DNA of 64,000 nucleotides, taken from NCBI GenBank assembly GCA_030522415.1, contig CM060107.1, positions 240,001 through 304,000 on the forward strand, read 5' to 3'. This DNA is from Channallabes apus. Its lineage: Eukaryota; Chordata; Actinopteri; Siluriformes; Clariidae. The notes under the pieces are model-generated. The model saw only the letters and a list, made by a program, of their open reading frames with translations. It was not told the DNA's origin and did no database searches. Every line of letters starts with the position of its first letter. Positions within the stretch are counted from its first letter, which is position 1. A program made the translations under genes and the position numbers. Positions 32,712-44,311 of the stretch are shown piece after piece.

Positions 32712-35480
32712 TGTATTTACATCTACATATATCTATATATACATACATACATCTACATATACACATATATGCATACATGTATATACACATACACACACGT
32801 TTGTGAGAGTATGTCTACTTGTGTATAATGTATAAGAATGTCCGCAATGAATGTTGTGCAAAAAGGCAATTATGTGCAGTATGGAGTGGAAAGTGGCTTA
32901 GTGACTATAAAGTGACAGTGTAAAGTGACCGTGTAGTGTCTATGAAGACCTATTGGTCAGTGTTCAGCAGTCTGATGGCCTGATGATAGAAGCTGTCCCT
33001 CAGCCTGCTGGTTCGGGACCGGATACTGCCATACCTCCTGCCCGACGGGAGCAGTTTAAATATGTTGTTGCTGGGGTGACTGGAGTCTTTGATGATCCTC
33101 CTCGCTTTCCTCAGGCACCGCTTCCTGTAGATGTCCTGGAGGGAGGGAAGCTCACCTCCAATTATCCTCTCGGAACACCGCACCACTCTCTGCAGAGCTT
33201 TGCGGTTGTAGGCGGTGCTGTTGCCGTACCAGGTTGTGATTGATCCAGTGAGGATGCTCTCGATGGCACAGCGGTAGAAGGTCCTGAGGATGCGGGGGCT
33301 CATGCCAAATCTCTTCAGTCTTCTGAGAAAGAAGAGTCGCTGCTGCGCCTTCTTCACTGTTTTGTTAATGTGAACTGACCAAGTGAGATCCTCTGCTATG
33401 TGAACACCCAGGAAGCGGAAGCTGCTCACTCTCTCCACAGCAGCGCCGTTGATGATAATGGGGGAATGTGCAACTCTACACCTCCGGAAGTCCACTATCA
33501 GCTCTTTGGTCTTTCCGACATTGAGGGAGAGGTGATTCTCCTGGCACCAATGTGTCAGGGCACTGACCTCCTCCCTGTATGCCGTCTCATCGCCGTTGGT
33601 GATAAGACCCACCACTGTTGTGTCGTCCGCAAACTTCACAACGATGTTGGAGCTGCTAGTGGCCATGCAGTCATATGTGTAGAGTGAGTACAGTAGAGGG
33701 CTCAGTACACACCCCTGTGGAGCACCAGTGTTCATTGTGACAGAGGATGAGGTGATACTGCCCAGTCTGACCATCTGGCGTCTGTCGGACAGAAAGTTGA
33801 GAATCCAGCTGCAGAGAGAGCTGCTCAATCCTAGATCTTGTAGTTTCCTGTCCAGCTTCGAGGGAACGATGGTGTTGAATGCGGAGCTATAGTCTACAAG
33901 CAGCATTCTCACATACGTATCCTTCTTCTCCAGGTGGGTGAGGGCAGTATGTAGAGTCAGGGCTATGGCGTCATCAGTGGACCTGTTGTGGCGGTATGCG
34001 AATTGTAGAGGGTCCAATGAGTCCGGCAGCGCAGAGCAGATGAAGTTCCTGACCAGTCTCTCCAAGCATTTGCTCACGATGGGGGTCAGGGCTACTGGTC
34101 GCCAGTCGTTCAGGGATGTGATGGTGGAAGATTTGGGTACAGGGACTATGGTGGCCGTTTTGAAGCAGGCTGGAACTACAGACAGAGAGAGGGAGAGGTT
34201 GAAGATGTTCATGAACACTCCAGCCAGCTGAGCCGCGCATGATTTAAAGACACGGCCGGGGATTCCGTCAGGACCAGCGGCTTTGCGTGTGTTCACCTGT
34301 CTGAAGCACTTCCTTACATCTTCTTCAGACACTGTGTGCGCACTGACGTCATCTATGATGCGAAGTTCGCTGTCCAGTTTCGTGGTGTTCGCTGTGTCGA
34401 ATCTAGCGTAAAATACGTTTAGATCCTCACACAGAGAGGCCGTGGTCTGCGGTGGGCTGGTTTTCCCTCTGAAGTCTGCGATTGTATTCAGTCCCTGCCA
34501 CATTCTTCGAGGATCATTAAATTGTTGTTCCACTTTGTCCCTGTACTCGCGTTTCGCAGATTTAATAGTCTTCCGGAGTTGGTAGGTGGCGTGTTTATAT
34601 TCCAATGTGTTAGCAGAGGCAAAGGCAGAGTTCCGTGCTGCCAGTGCCATGCGAACATCACTGTTTATCCATGGTTTCTGGTTTGGATAAATTTTCACTG
34701 TTTTGGATGGTACAACATCATCTACACATTTCCTGATAAATCCGCAGACTGAGTCTGCGTATTCATCAATGTTGTCTGCAGCTATTCGAAACACTTCCCA
34801 GTCCACGTGATCAAAACAGTCCTGTAACATGGAATCTGATTGGTCCGACCAACAGTGCACCTCCCTTAGAGCTGGAGCTTCCTGTTTCAACTTCTGCCTA
34901 TAGGCAGGCAGAAGCAGAATGGAGCGGTGATCTGATTGGCCGAATGGGGCACGGGGGAGGGCTTTGTACGCATTCCGGAAGGAAGTGTAGCAGTGGTCGA
35001 GCAGCCGCTCTGCTCGTGTGTTGAATTGAATGTGTTGATGGAGTTTCGGTAAAACTTTCCTTAAGTTGGCTTTGTTAAAGTCTCCAGTTGTGATAAACAC
35101 CGCCTCTGGGTGCACGGTTTCCTGACTACTGATCGCGCTGTACAGTTCCCCGTGTGCTCGGTCAGTGTCGGCTTGCGGGGGAATATAAACAGCCGTAATA
35201 ATGACTGCTGAAAATTCTCTCGGTAGCCAGAATGGCCGACACATAAGCATTAGAAACTCCAGGTCCGGTGAGCAAAATGACTTTATCGGGTGCACGTTTG
35301 CATAATCACACCAGCTGTTGTTGATCATGAAGCACACGCCGCCGCCTTTGCTTTTTCCAGTTATCTCCCGCGACCTGTCTGCGCGGTGCACGGAGAATCC
35401 TGGTAGCTGAATCGCGGAGTCCGATTCTACTGTACAGTAGCAACCTTTCAATCACAAAATGATCAGAACATATACCAACA
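32446..35480 (-). mobile_element. Rex1-type LINE, 5' truncated, with long intact frame
   Basis: The 3' tail at the left is a TTTGAT tandem (ATCAAATCAAATCAAATCAC), followed inward by an AT-rich 3' untranslated region with an AT repeat (32683-32702). The coding part is 35451-32950. The start of the endonuclease is missing, so the insertion was truncated at about 35,480. Confidence 0.85.
32950..35451 (-). CDS. Rex1-type LINE ORF2, endonuclease (partial) and reverse transcriptase
   Basis: 833 residues without a stop. The N-terminal part is the apurinic-type endonuclease lacking its first block (present: AVYIPPQADTDRAH, TTGDFNKANLRK, QSDHRSILLLP). The reverse transcriptase follows with [65 protein letters not shown] and KFADDTTVVGLI (catalytic FADD), then the C-terminal KKAQQRLFFLRRLKRF. 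It would lack endonuclease activity because the first metal-binding residues are gone. The open frame over more than 800 codons indicates a recent insertion. Confidence 0.85.
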   Translation of the reverse strand: MKGCYCTVESDSAIQLPGFSVHRADRSREITGKSKGGGVCFMINNSWCDYANVHPIKSFCSPDLEFLMLMCRPFWLPREFSAVIITAVYIPPQADTDRAHGELYSAISSQETVHPEAVFITTGDFNKANLRKVLPKLHQHIQFNTRAERLLDHCYTSFRNAYKALPRAPFGQSDHRSILLLPAYRQKLKQEAPALREVHCWSDQSDSMLQDCFDHVDWEVFRIAADNIDEYADSVCGFIRKCVDDVVPSKTVKIYPNQKPWINSDVRMALAARNSAFASANTLEYKHATYQLRKTIKSAKREYRDKVEQQFNDPRRMWQGLNTIADFRGKTSPPQTTASLCEDLNVFYARFDTANTTKLDSELRIIDDVSAHTVSEEDVRKCFRQVNTRKAAGPDGIPGRVFKSCAAQLAGVFMNIFNLSLSLSVVPACFKTATIVPVPKSSTITSLNDWRPVALTPIVSKCLERLVRNFICSALPDSLDPLQFAYRHNRSTDDAIALTLHTALTHLEKKDTYVRMLLVDYSSAFNTIVPSKLDRKLQDLGLSSSLCSWILNFLSDRRQMVRLGSITSSSVTMNTGAPQGCVLSPLLYSLYTYDCMATSSSNIVVKFADDTTVVGLITNGDETAYREEVSALTHWCQENHLSLNVGKTKELIVDFRRCRVAHSPIIINGAAVERVSSFRFLGVHIAEDLTWSVHINKTVKKAQQRLFFLRRLKRFGMSPRILRTFYRCAIESILTGSITTWYGNSTAYNRKALQRVVRCSERIIGGELPSLQDIYRKRCLRKARRIIKDSSHPSNNIFKLLPSGRRYGSIRSRTSRLRDSFYHQAIRLLNTDQ

Positions 35481-35639
35481 ATATACACAGCCTTGTTGCA
35501 CTGGTGGGTGTTGGATTAGCTACACCAGGAATCTACAAAGGAAGACCATTATTCAAGAACCATATCTCAGATTTACACAGAGAGACAGTTATAAACCAAC
35601 CAATACTATGAATTATAACTGTCTTATATGCACAGGGAG

Positions 35640-35769
35640 TTTGATATACTGATGACTGTGAAAATGCTCAGTCCTTTATCTGCTACATATTGAAGCCAGA
35701 TCTGATCGTGGTAAAGGGGATAAAGACCTGGGAAGTAGCTCTGAAGTATGAGCAGTGACATCCTGACAG
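35640..35769 (+). pseudogene. C-type lectin relic
   Basis: An open stretch reads YTDDCENAQSFICYILKPDL then IVVKGIKTWEVALKYEQ before a TGA. It aligns with the junction of the two lectin domains in the intact gene at 38,958 (SDDCKCPLIFVCYIWVPQ, VVHELKTWEEALKYC). It is the remnant of a second copy, now hemmed in by Rex1 on one side and an L2 on the other. Confidence 0.75.
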
Positions 35770-35848
35770 CAAGTTTCTGGAGCAGTCAGCCCTTCCTAAT
35801 GGTACCTTCAGTTACTGTAACTTTGTGCTTTTCTCTCAGTTTTCTCCC

Positions 35849-35865
35849 GGGGGGGGGGGGGGGGG
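35849..35865. repeat. G17 homopolymer
   Basis: A run of 17 G just after the lectin relic. Its true length is uncertain in any read technology. Confidence 0.9.
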
Positions 35866-36274
35866 ATTGAGGGTGATCATGAGTATGCTTTAAATTTTCG
35901 ATTTTATTTATATAGTGCTTTTAACAATGGCCATTGACTCAAAGAAGCTTCACAAAATTGAAAGAAGATTATGGAAATGTGTAGAAGCAAGTATAAAATG
36001 TGTATAGATCATAGTGATCAGATTGTCCCTGATAAACAAACCAATGGAGAAAGGAGTAAGGAAAAACTCTCCGGGATTGCAATAGGAAGAAATCTTGAGA
36101 GGAACCAGACTCATCCTCATTTGGGTCAGACAGATAGCAGGGATTGATCTGCAATCATACTGTGTGCTTTATAGCTTTTGTTCAATATAACAGAACCTGG
36201 AGTTAACATGGATGAGAGTGTGCATTGAAATGTACTGGAGTATGAGTTTATGGGATGAATAACGTGTATGCTAG

Positions 36275-36840
36275 TGTCATGTTTCTCTCTCTCTCTGTAT
36301 AAAGTACACACACGTCAACGCAAGTGCAGGAAAATACAGTCTTTATTTTGTGCTTTGCTTCAAAAGAAAACGTCTCAGAGACTCTTCACAGTAATTATTA
36401 TTAACCAGGCGTTCACTACGCCGATATCCAGGCGCGGTCTGCAGGCGGTTTAAACTCGAACTAAAATTCAACCAAGAATGTCATTTCGAAAAAACATAAC
36501 AAAAAGAAACAAAACTTCTCTGTGTCCTCAGAGGATATTACTTGGACGGCGAAGCTGTCTCGCTTCGCCTGACTTCGCCTGCAGATACCGCTTCAAACCT
36601 GGGGGAGCAGAAAGACATACACCTGTTAGTGGGTGGTAATACAACGGTGACCAGACAGTGTGGTGTGGGTTCGGCTGGGTTTAAATAGGGAGGCAGGTGA
36701 GGTGTGCTCAGGTGATCTGAGTTAGTTAATTGTGGTGAGTAATGACATACGTGGACACACTAGGGGGAGACAAAGCCACGGCTCAGTAATCCGGCGAGCC
36801 GGATCTTTCTCTCCGGGACTGAGGAGGCTCGGGCATGACA
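36275..36840 (-). mobile_element. Solo LTR related to the Gypsy element at 48,981
   Basis: 566 bp, starts TGTCATG and ends CATGACA on the plus strand, flanked by the 5-bp duplication GCTAG (36270-36274, 36841-36845). It shares blocks with the LTRs at 48,981 and 53,839 (CGCGGTCTGCAGGCGG, CGCCTGCAGATACCGCT, GGTTCGGCTGG, CACACTAGGGGGAGACAAAG) in the same order, but is clearly diverged. It arose by recombination between the two LTRs of an older insertion. Confidence 0.88.
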
Positions 36841-37091
36841 GCTAGATTAAAGAGATGCATATTAAGTCTGCTTTTAAACTGGGAGACTGTGTCTGAGCCC
36901 TGAATTATTCCAATTATTAGGAAGGCTATTCCAAAGCTTAAGAGCTAAATATGAAAACATATTTTGTGGACTTTAATATTCTGGGAACTACCAGAAATTC
37001 AGAGTTTTGTGATCTCAAGGAGCGCTGTGAGTTGTAAGGTGTCAGAAGACTGGCTTGATAGAGCCATTTAGATCCTTGTACGTAAGTAATG

Positions 37092-37554
37092 GTTGTCCAC
37101 CTGGAGAAGGACCTCAGCTGGTCCCTCAACACAAGCTCCCTACACAAGAAAGCCCAACAACGTCTCTTCTTTCTGAGAAGACTGAGGAAGGCCCAGCTTC
37201 CACCACCGATCCTGACCACCTTCTATAGAGGAACTATCGAGAGCATCCTGAGTGGCTCCATCACTGTCTGGTTTGGGAATTGTGCCATATCGGACCGCAA
37301 GACCCTACAGCGGATAGTGAGGACAGCAGAGAAGATCATCGGGGTCTCTCTCCCCTCTATTGAGGACATTTACACCACACGCTGCATCCGTAAAGCCACA
37401 AGCATTGTGGCTGATCGGACACACCCCTCTCACACACTCTTCACATTCCTGCCATGTGGAAAAAGATACCGAAGCATTCGGACACACACATCCAGACTGT
37501 GCAACAGCTTTTTTCCACAAGCCATCCGTCTCCTCAACAAAAAAGGACTGGACT

Positions 37555-37593
<39 letters not shown>

Positions 37594-38153
37594 TTATCAC
37601 TCAGCTTAATTCAACTACCTCAATATATTGAGACTGGACTGACTAATCAACACAAGCGCAGACACACTGACCTACACCACCAAACTATCGTACACACCAA
37701 CCTGTAAATGCTTCACTGTTTATCTCTATTTCACAATAATCATTACTTTTTGCACTAATTCCTCAATTCTTGCTGCTATGATTAAGGAATGTTTACAGTT
37801 TTTCACGACCTCAACACCATATTGTTATGTTATGTCGTGTTCGTTGCACTGTCACTTTGTTGTTGCTCTTGTTTGCACATTTGCACGTGCACTTTATGTT
37901 GTCTGTAAAACCTGTAGTCTTCCATAGCTAGTTAGTTTTCGTTAATTGATGTTGTAATTTATGTTGGGTCTATCTGTCTTGTCTCTGCTAGCCAGCTAAC
38001 TAGGCCTCTTTAGTTAGCTAGTTTAGTGTTTCTGTTAATTTATGTTGTAAATGTATGTTGCATGTAGCACCTGGTCCTGGAGGAACGTTGTTTCGTTTCA
38101 CTATGTACTAACTGTATATGGTTGAAGTGACAATAAAGCCTTTGAACTTGATC
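37092..38153 (+). mobile_element. 5'-truncated Rex1-type LINE in the L2, with TAATG duplication
   Basis: It begins inside the reverse transcriptase C-terminus and ends AGTGACAATAAAGCCTTTGA. The 5-bp flanks TAATG (37087-37091 and 38154-38158) match. The plus-strand frame 37089-37631 reads QQRLFFLRRLRKAQLPPPIL, IIGVSLPSIEDIYTTRCIRK and SFFPQAIRLLNKK, then runs into a CA microsatellite (37557-37588). Confidence 0.85.
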
Positions 38154-38402
38154 TAATGCTAGTTTGTAATCAATTCTAAACTTAACAGGTAGCCAGTGCA
38201 GGGATGATTGTATTGGGGTTATATGATCTGGTGTGAACTTCAGCTGGCAGCTGCATTTTGGACTAACTGGAGCTTGTTTATTGAGGATGCAGGACTAATA
38301 GTTAGGACTGGTTAATGTATTATAATACTCCAGACTGGGGGTCATGAATGCATGAACCAGCTTTTCTGCATCAGATATGGATAAAATGTTCCTAACCCAA
38401 CC

Positions 38403-38740
38403 CTGCACGGTTCCTGAGGCATCCAGAGAAGGAGCAGCTCCAGCTGGATTCAGCTTTATGATGGTTGGAGCTACACATGCTGCTCCTGTGCTTCCAGTGA
38501 TCCAGACCTCATCTGCCCTCTGCACCTACTGACTCGTCCCTATGCTGAACTGGTCTTCATGTCAATTTAAATAATTTCTGTCATATTGCATTTTCACCTG
38601 CATAACACACAAGATGTTATATAATTTCTATCTGTTATCACCCAGATGAGGATGGGTTCCCTGTTGAGTCTGGTTCCTCTCAAGGTTTCTTCCTATTGCC
38701 ATCTCAGGGAGTTTTTCCTTGCCATCCATGAAAGAAAATG
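38403..38740 (+). mobile_element. L2 3' untranslated fragment, opposite orientation
   Basis: Plus-strand L2 3' sequence (GATGAGGATGGGTTCCCTGT, GGAGTTTTTCCTTGCC) joined directly to the minus-strand L2 at 38,402. It stops before the terminal tail. Confidence 0.75.
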
Positions 38741-38957
38741 ACTTTGATTAATCACCACGAATGATCAGAAACAAAGCTTAACAATTAATGTTAACATCAA
38801 TGTTCTATGTTTTCCATTTGCATAAAGTTTGCATTACTTATTTTTTCACATTGTCCTTCAAAGGCGTGGTTTGTATAGTTTCGGATTCTGTTGTTTGTTG
38901 CTATTTGAGTGATTTAAAGATCTTTAGGCTTCAGAGCTGAACACACCAGAGTTAGAG
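38741..38957 (+). promoter_or_regulatory. Likely promoter and 5' leader of the lectin gene
   Basis: Single-copy-looking AT-rich sequence between the L2 fragment and the lectin start. It includes a CACCC-like AGGCGTGGTTT near 38,863 and a leader ending AGAGTTAGAG before the ATG. No clear TATA box or start point can be fixed. Confidence 0.3.
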
Positions 38958-39734
38958 ATGCAGATGAAGACTGTGCTCTCTGGTCTCCTCCTGGCAGCAC
39001 TGATAGGACCAGCCACAACACAGTTCTGGAGAAAATACATTCTAGTGAACAAGTTTCTGCCCTGGACTGATGCTCAGGCTTACTGCAGGGAGAACTTTGT
39101 GGATCTGTTGACCATCCAAACACAAGAGGATCTACAAAGATTACAAAATAATGGAATAACTTGTCCAAATGGGTGCTGGACTGGACTTACCAGGAATTTG
39201 AATACGATGACATTTACTCAGTGGTCTGATGGAAGCCCATTAGGTGCCACAAATTGGTGGACTGATGAACCATCCAATAATACCAATTTAAATTGTGTAA
39301 ATACTTTCAGTTATTGGCATTCTGATGATTGTAAATGTCCTTTAATCTTTGTCTGCTACATCTGGGTGCCACAGCTGATTGTGGTCCATGAGTTGAAGAC
39401 CTGGGAGGAAGCTTTAAAGTACTGCAGAACAAACTACACTGACCTAGTGAATGTCATCACAGCCAACGATCACTTTGTGGTCAACAGTAAGAGCACAAAC
39501 ATTCTGACCCCCAGTTTCTGGACCGGTCTGAACTTCCTGCATGGATCATGGTTCTGGGTGAACCAGACCACTAAGAGTGTACAACCTGCCAGGAACCTGA
39601 GATTTATGCCCTCTTGCCCTGCCCCAAATTTCCGCTGTGGAGCCCAAAATGTCGAATCTAATGTTCTGGAGAACGGAGACTGTGAGGTGAAGATGAACTT
39701 CATGTGCTACAACCAAACAATGCAAGTTATTTAA
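38958..39734 (+). CDS. Secreted C-type lectin with two lectin domains
   Basis: 258 residues in one exon. Residues 1-21 form a signal peptide (MKTVLSGLLLAALIGPATT; the second Met at 38964 is an equally good start). Domain 1, about 25-133, has WTDAQAYCRENF, the WIGL-type motif WTGL, and WWTDEPSNN then WHSDDC, where calcium/sugar sites normally read EPN and WND; here they read EPS and SDD. Domain 2, about 137-252, has LKTWEEALKYCRTNYTDLV, FWTGL and CEVKMNFMCY. No membrane anchor follows, so it is probably secreted. Fish have many such intron-poor tandem-domain lectins, resembling mannose-receptor or CLEC20A-like predictions. Sugar binding is uncertain because the EPN triplet is altered. Confidence 0.85.
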   Translation: MQMKTVLSGLLLAALIGPATTQFWRKYILVNKFLPWTDAQAYCRENFVDLLTIQTQEDLQRLQNNGITCPNGCWTGLTRNLNTMTFTQWSDGSPLGATNWWTDEPSNNTNLNCVNTFSYWHSDDCKCPLIFVCYIWVPQLIVVHELKTWEEALKYCRTNYTDLVNVITANDHFVVNSKSTNILTPSFWTGLNFLHGSWFWVNQTTKSVQPARNLRFMPSCPAPNFRCGAQNVESNVLENGDCEVKMNFMCYNQTMQVI

Positions 39735-40224
39735 CTACTAGAGTTAGAGAAGTAGCAATTATGGAACTTCATACAGATACTAATACAATTTTTCTTTAAT
39801 TAACTTAATTATATTTAAACCCAAAAAAATTATATTCTTATAATACATTTAAAGGAATTAATTCAAGATGAAGATTTTCACCACAGTCAAGACCAGGACA
39901 AGATGAAGAAGAAATGAAGGTGTGAGATGTGACGCAAAGAGGTTGAGGTTTTGCATCTGCATTAGATTAATCCTATTATTGGAAAGTAGAAGATTTTACT
40001 GGAATAATTAACTATATATTTAGATTTGATTTGTATTATAAAATGTAGAATCTATCTTTTTATTTCAAGATTTATTTCCTTTATTATTCTATCAAATGTA
40101 ACATATAAGCAAATGTTTAATATTAAATACATCTTATTATACACATTATATTTACACATCTATCTTTTAAGTGTTAGATAATGTGTAAAGTGAAGATACG
40201 TGCATAATTAAAAAAAATATATTC
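39735..40224. other. Downstream of the lectin gene, nothing else seen
   Basis: AT-rich 3' flank. No canonical AATAAA close to the stop; weak variants only. Confidence 0.5.
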
Positions 40225-41245
40225 AATTCAATTCAATTCAGTTTTATTTGTATAGCGCTTTTAACAATTGACATTGTCTCAAAACAGCTTTACACAATCA
40301 AAAGAATTATTTAAGTTTGTATGGAATGTGAATGTGTATGAATCAAAATGTTCAGATAGTCCCTGGTGAGCAAGCCCGAGGGCGACAGTGGCAAGGAAAA
40401 ACTCCCTGAGATGGTAATAGGAAGAAACCTTGAGAGGAACCAGACTCGACAGGGAACCCATCCTCATCTGGGTGAAACAGATAGCAGGAAATGATCTGCA
40501 TTTATACAGTGTTAAGTGTTAGGTTCAGCTATAATAGTTGATGTTAATTGATGTTATAATACTTGATGTAAAATGGAGTCCAGTAGTTATTCGAGATGCA
40601 GATAGACTTGTAGAAAGTTCCAGTCCTGAACTATCGAATTGTCAAGTCCTCAGAGAAACAGCTGACCACACCAGTCGAGGCCAGAACCATCTTCTAAGTA
40701 GATAGAATCATCCCCAGACACCAGGCACATCCTAAAGAGACACACGGGGCATCCATGCGATGAGACCTCCAACCAGAAACCGGGCACCAGGATGGACCAG
40801 ACAGGTCCGGAGGGCAGAGGGAGTCTGGATCACTGGCAGCTCAGGAATCACATGTGTAGCTCGACAGAGAGAGAGAGAGAAAGAGTGAAAGGGGGAGACA
40901 GGGGGAGAGAGGAAAGAGAAAGAGGGGGAGGAAGAGAAGAGGAGGAGAGATTGCAATTAGGTATGGTCACAGTCACAATGTCTAATGTGAATATATATTT
41001 ACTGTAGAGTGCAAGCAGGGACTCCGGCAGGACTAACTATGACAGCATAACTAAAAGGGAGAGCCAGAAGGAAACACAAACATGAGGGCTCCCTGAGATG
41101 TAAAGCAAACAATCACCTCACCGTCAACAAACCTGAGTGATCAAATGAGACTGAGGAAGACAGCATCTAAAACAAACCAGTTCACCATAATACTCTACGT
41201 CCATGAGTCCCGCAGATCTGCTCCTTTACCTTATGGCAAATCTAT

Positions 41246-44215
41246 TTATAAAAATGCTTGGCTAAATGAATAGGTTTTTAGCCTAGACTTAAACACTGAG
41301 ACTGTGTCTGAGTCCCGAACACTATTTGGAAGACTATTCCATAATTTTGGGGCTTTGTAAGAAAAAGCTCTGCCCCCAGCTGTAGATTTCATAATACGTG
41401 GTACTGATAAGCAGCCTGCATCCTTTGACCGAAGTAGGCGTGGCGGATCGTAAGACACTAGCAGTTCGCTCAGATACTGCGGGGCGAGACCATTTAATGC
41501 CTTATATGTCAAGAGTAGTATTTTAAAATCAATGCGAAATTTCACAGGGAGCCAATGCAGTGAAGATAGGATAGGGGTGATGTGCTCATATGTTCTGGTT
41601 CTAGTGAGGACTCTCGCTGCTGCATTCTGGACTAGCTGAAGCTTGTTTATGCACCTAACTGAACAACCAGACAGTAAGGCATTACAATAGTCCAACCTAG
41701 AAGTAATAAAAGCATGAACTAGTTTTTCTGCATCATTTAGCGACAATATATTTCTTATTTTGGCGATATTTCTGAGGTGAAAGAATGCTATCCTGGTGAT
41801 ATTATCTACATGAGCTTCAAATGAAAGGCTGGAATCTATAATCACGCCGAGGTCTTTTACTGTTGCACTTGACGGAACAGAAAGGCCATCTAAAGTTACG
41901 GTGTGATCTAAGATTTTACTTCTAGCTGTATGCGGTCCTATGACTAGAACTTCTGTCTTATCCGGATTAAGCAGAAGGAAGTTAATTAGCATCCAATTTC
42001 TTATGTCCTGCACACATTGCTCAACTTTAGTAAGATGGTTTTTCTCATCAGGTTTTGTTGAGACGTATAGCTGTGTGTCGTCAGCATAACAATGAAAACT
42101 AATACCATGCTTACGGATTATGTTGCCCAGAGGAAGCATGTAAAGGGAAAAAAGTAGTGGGCCTAAAACTGAACCCTGCGGAACGCCAAACTCCACTAGA
42201 GAACATGCAGAATAATCACCATTTAAGTCTACATACTGATAACGATCGGTCAAATAGGATCTGAGCCAGGAGAGGGCTGTACCCTTAATTCCTACTACAT
42301 TTTCTAATCTGTGAAGAAGAATAGCATGATCAATAGTGTCAAAAGCTGCACTGAGGTCGAGTAATACAAGCATAGTTACACAACCCTGATCAGAGGCCAA
42401 TAGGAGGTCATTTACTACTTTAACGAGTGATGTTTCTGTGCTGTGATGAGGCCTAAATCCTGACTGATACAGTTCATGTATGCCATTTCTATGTAGATAT
42501 GAGCATAGCTGCTCCGCTACTATCTTTTCCAGAATCTTAGAGATAAAGGGGAGGTTTGATATTGGCCTGTAATTGGACAGCTGACAGGGGTCGAGGTCAG
42601 GTTTCTTAATTATTGGTTTAATAACTGCTACTTTAAAAGATTTTGGAACATAACCAATGCTGAGTGAGGAATTAATTATTCTCAACAGCGGTTCTGTTAT
42701 TACTTGTACTATCTGTTTAAGAAAATGTGTCGGTATAGGATCTAATATACAGGTTGATGAATTTGCAGAAGAGATGAGTGAAATTAGTTCATTCTCTTCA
42801 AGAGGAGTAAAGTCTTCTAGGTTTGAATCTGACATGGCTAGGTTAACATCTGTATCAATTACATTGTTTGGTTTCAAAGTCTCAATTTTATGCCTAATAT
42901 TTACAATTTTATTATTAAAAAAGTTCATGAAGTCCTCACTATTGCATGATGTTGTTGTGGAGATTTCTGTAGTGGTCTTATTTCTGGTTAATTTGGCTAC
43001 GGTATTAAATAAAAATCTAGGATTATTTTTATTTTCTTCTATAAGAGTGGAGAGATACGTTGATCTAGCTACACTAAGAGCTTTCCTATAGTTCAGGATG
43101 CTCTCTTTCCATGCTATTTGAAATACCAATAATTTAGTTTGACGCCATTTACGCTCTAATTTCCGAGCAGTCTGTTTTAAAGTTCGCGTGTGATCGTTAT
43201 ACCAGGGAGCGAGTTTCTTATCTCTAATAATTTTTCTTTTAGCTGGAGCTACATTATCTAAGGTACAACGAAGTGTCGACTCTAAATATTCAGTCGCCTG
43301 ATCAAGTTCTGTGGGGTCAGACGGTGGCCTAATCGAAGTTGGTAACTCTGGGAGATTACTGATAAAACCCTGTGTGGTAGTTGATGTGAATGTACGTTTA
43401 ATACGGTAGCGCGGTGCTGTGCGTACATTATCACTGTGAGACACTTGAATGGAGACAAGATAGTGATCTGAGATAATTTCAGACAGTGGAATTGTGAATA
43501 CATTTCTTATAATTAATCCGAAGAATATTACTAAATCTAAAGTGTGACCTGCTTTATTAGTGGGTCCTACTACACACTGATTTACACCTACGGAGTCCAG
43601 TATGGATATAAATGCTGTTCTCAGAGGGTCTTCTGGATTCTCAAAATGAATGTTAAAATCTCCAGCAATTAACACTTTGTTTACAGAAACGACCAGCTCT
43701 GAGATGAAATCCGCAAATTCACTAAGAAATTCAGAATACGGCCCTGGAGGTCTGTAAATTATAATTAGTGGAATCGACTGAGCTGATTTAATATACTTAA
43801 ATACACTTATGTTACTATAGAGAATTTCAAATGAGTTAAATTTGTGTCCGTGTTTTTGTACGATAGACAGATTATCATTATGAATAACTGCGACGCCTCC
43901 TCCTCTACCAGTTAACCGAGGCTGGTGTATGTAGCTGTATCCAGGAGGACTAGCTTCATTTAGAGCTACATACTCGTCCTGTTTAACCCATGTTTCAGTT
44001 AAACAGAGTATATCAAACGCCTGATCTGTGATAATTTCATTAACAATAACTGCTTTTGATGCGAGAGATCTAATATTTAACAATCCTAGCTTCAGATCAG
44101 AGGTGCCGGCTGCGCATTCAGTATGATCTGAGTTTGTGGTCTTTATGTTAATTAGATTATTGAAACAGACTTTCTGGGTCTTTCTACATTTTTGCTTAGA
44201 TCGGGGAACAGACAC
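41246..44215 (-). CDS. Intact L2 ORF2: endonuclease and reverse transcriptase
   Basis: 989 residues, an ordinary full length for an L2/CR1 ORF2. The apurinic-type endonuclease (about 45-290) shows [46 protein letters not shown] and SDHYLVSIQ. The reverse transcriptase (about 470-760) shows [69 protein letters not shown] and the catalytic [11 protein letters not shown]. The C-terminal part has [25 protein letters not shown] and [13 protein letters not shown]. No frame break is seen, so it could still make protein, although the element lacks its 5' end and most of ORF1. Confidence 0.92.
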   Translation of the reverse strand: MSVPRSKQKCRKTQKVCFNNLINIKTTNSDHTECAAGTSDLKLGLLNIRSLASKAVIVNEIITDQAFDILCLTETWVKQDEYVALNEASPPGYSYIHQPRLTGRGGGVAVIHNDNLSIVQKHGHKFNSFEILYSNISVFKYIKSAQSIPLIIIYRPPGPYSEFLSEFADFISELVVSVNKVLIAGDFNIHFENPEDPLRTAFISILDSVGVNQCVVGPTNKAGHTLDLVIFFGLIIRNVFTIPLSEIISDHYLVSIQVSHSDNVRTAPRYRIKRTFTSTTTQGFISNLPELPTSIRPPSDPTELDQATEYLESTLRCTLDNVAPAKRKIIRDKKLAPWYNDHTRTLKQTARKLERKWRQTKLLVFQIAWKESILNYRKALSVARSTYLSTLIEENKNNPRFLFNTVAKLTRNKTTTEISTTTSCNSEDFMNFFNNKIVNIRHKIETLKPNNVIDTDVNLAMSDSNLEDFTPLEENELISLISSANSSTCILDPIPTHFLKQIVQVITEPLLRIINSSLSIGYVPKSFKVAVIKPIIKKPDLDPCQLSNYRPISNLPFISKILEKIVAEQLCSYLHRNGIHELYQSGFRPHHSTETSLVKVVNDLLLASDQGCVTMLVLLDLSAAFDTIDHAILLHRLENVVGIKGTALSWLRSYLTDRYQYVDLNGDYSACSLVEFGVPQGSVLGPLLFSLYMLPLGNIIRKHGISFHCYADDTQLYVSTKPDEKNHLTKVEQCVQDIRNWMLINFLLLNPDKTEVLVIGPHTARSKILDHTVTLDGLSVPSSATVKDLGVIIDSSLSFEAHVDNITRIAFFHLRNIAKIRNILSLNDAEKLVHAFITSRLDYCNALLSGCSVRCINKLQLVQNAAARVLTRTRTYEHITPILSSLHWLPVKFRIDFKILLLTYKALNGLAPQYLSELLVSYDPPRLLRSKDAGCLSVPRIMKSTAGGRAFSYKAPKLWNSLPNSVRDSDTVSVFKSRLKTYSFSQAFL

Positions 44216-44311
44216 AGTCTCAATATGGTGATCCCTGAGTGACGACTCTATGCAGCTAGCAGACGGTTGGTTTAGCCTGTCTGTCTGCTCCCTGGCCTGG
44301 GCTCTGGATTG

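Larger units (their letters stand above)
35888..38402 (-). mobile_element. L2-type LINE, second subfamily, split by a solo LTR and a Rex1 insertion
   Basis: The 3' end is at the left (TTTTATTTATATAGTGCTTT). Segments are 35888-36274, 36841-37091 and 38154-38402; each continues the next when compared with the relative at 45,481-47,255. It contains only the 3' untranslated part and the C-terminal end of the reverse transcriptase, all broken. Confidence 0.82.

Noticed and set aside
33400..34231. Plus-strand frames in 32.9-34.8 kb
   Set aside because: Antisense shadows of the Rex1-type ORF2.
42657..43091. 144-codon plus-strand frame, also seen in L2 copy A
   Set aside because: Antisense of the L2 ORF2; it recurs only because the LINE recurs.
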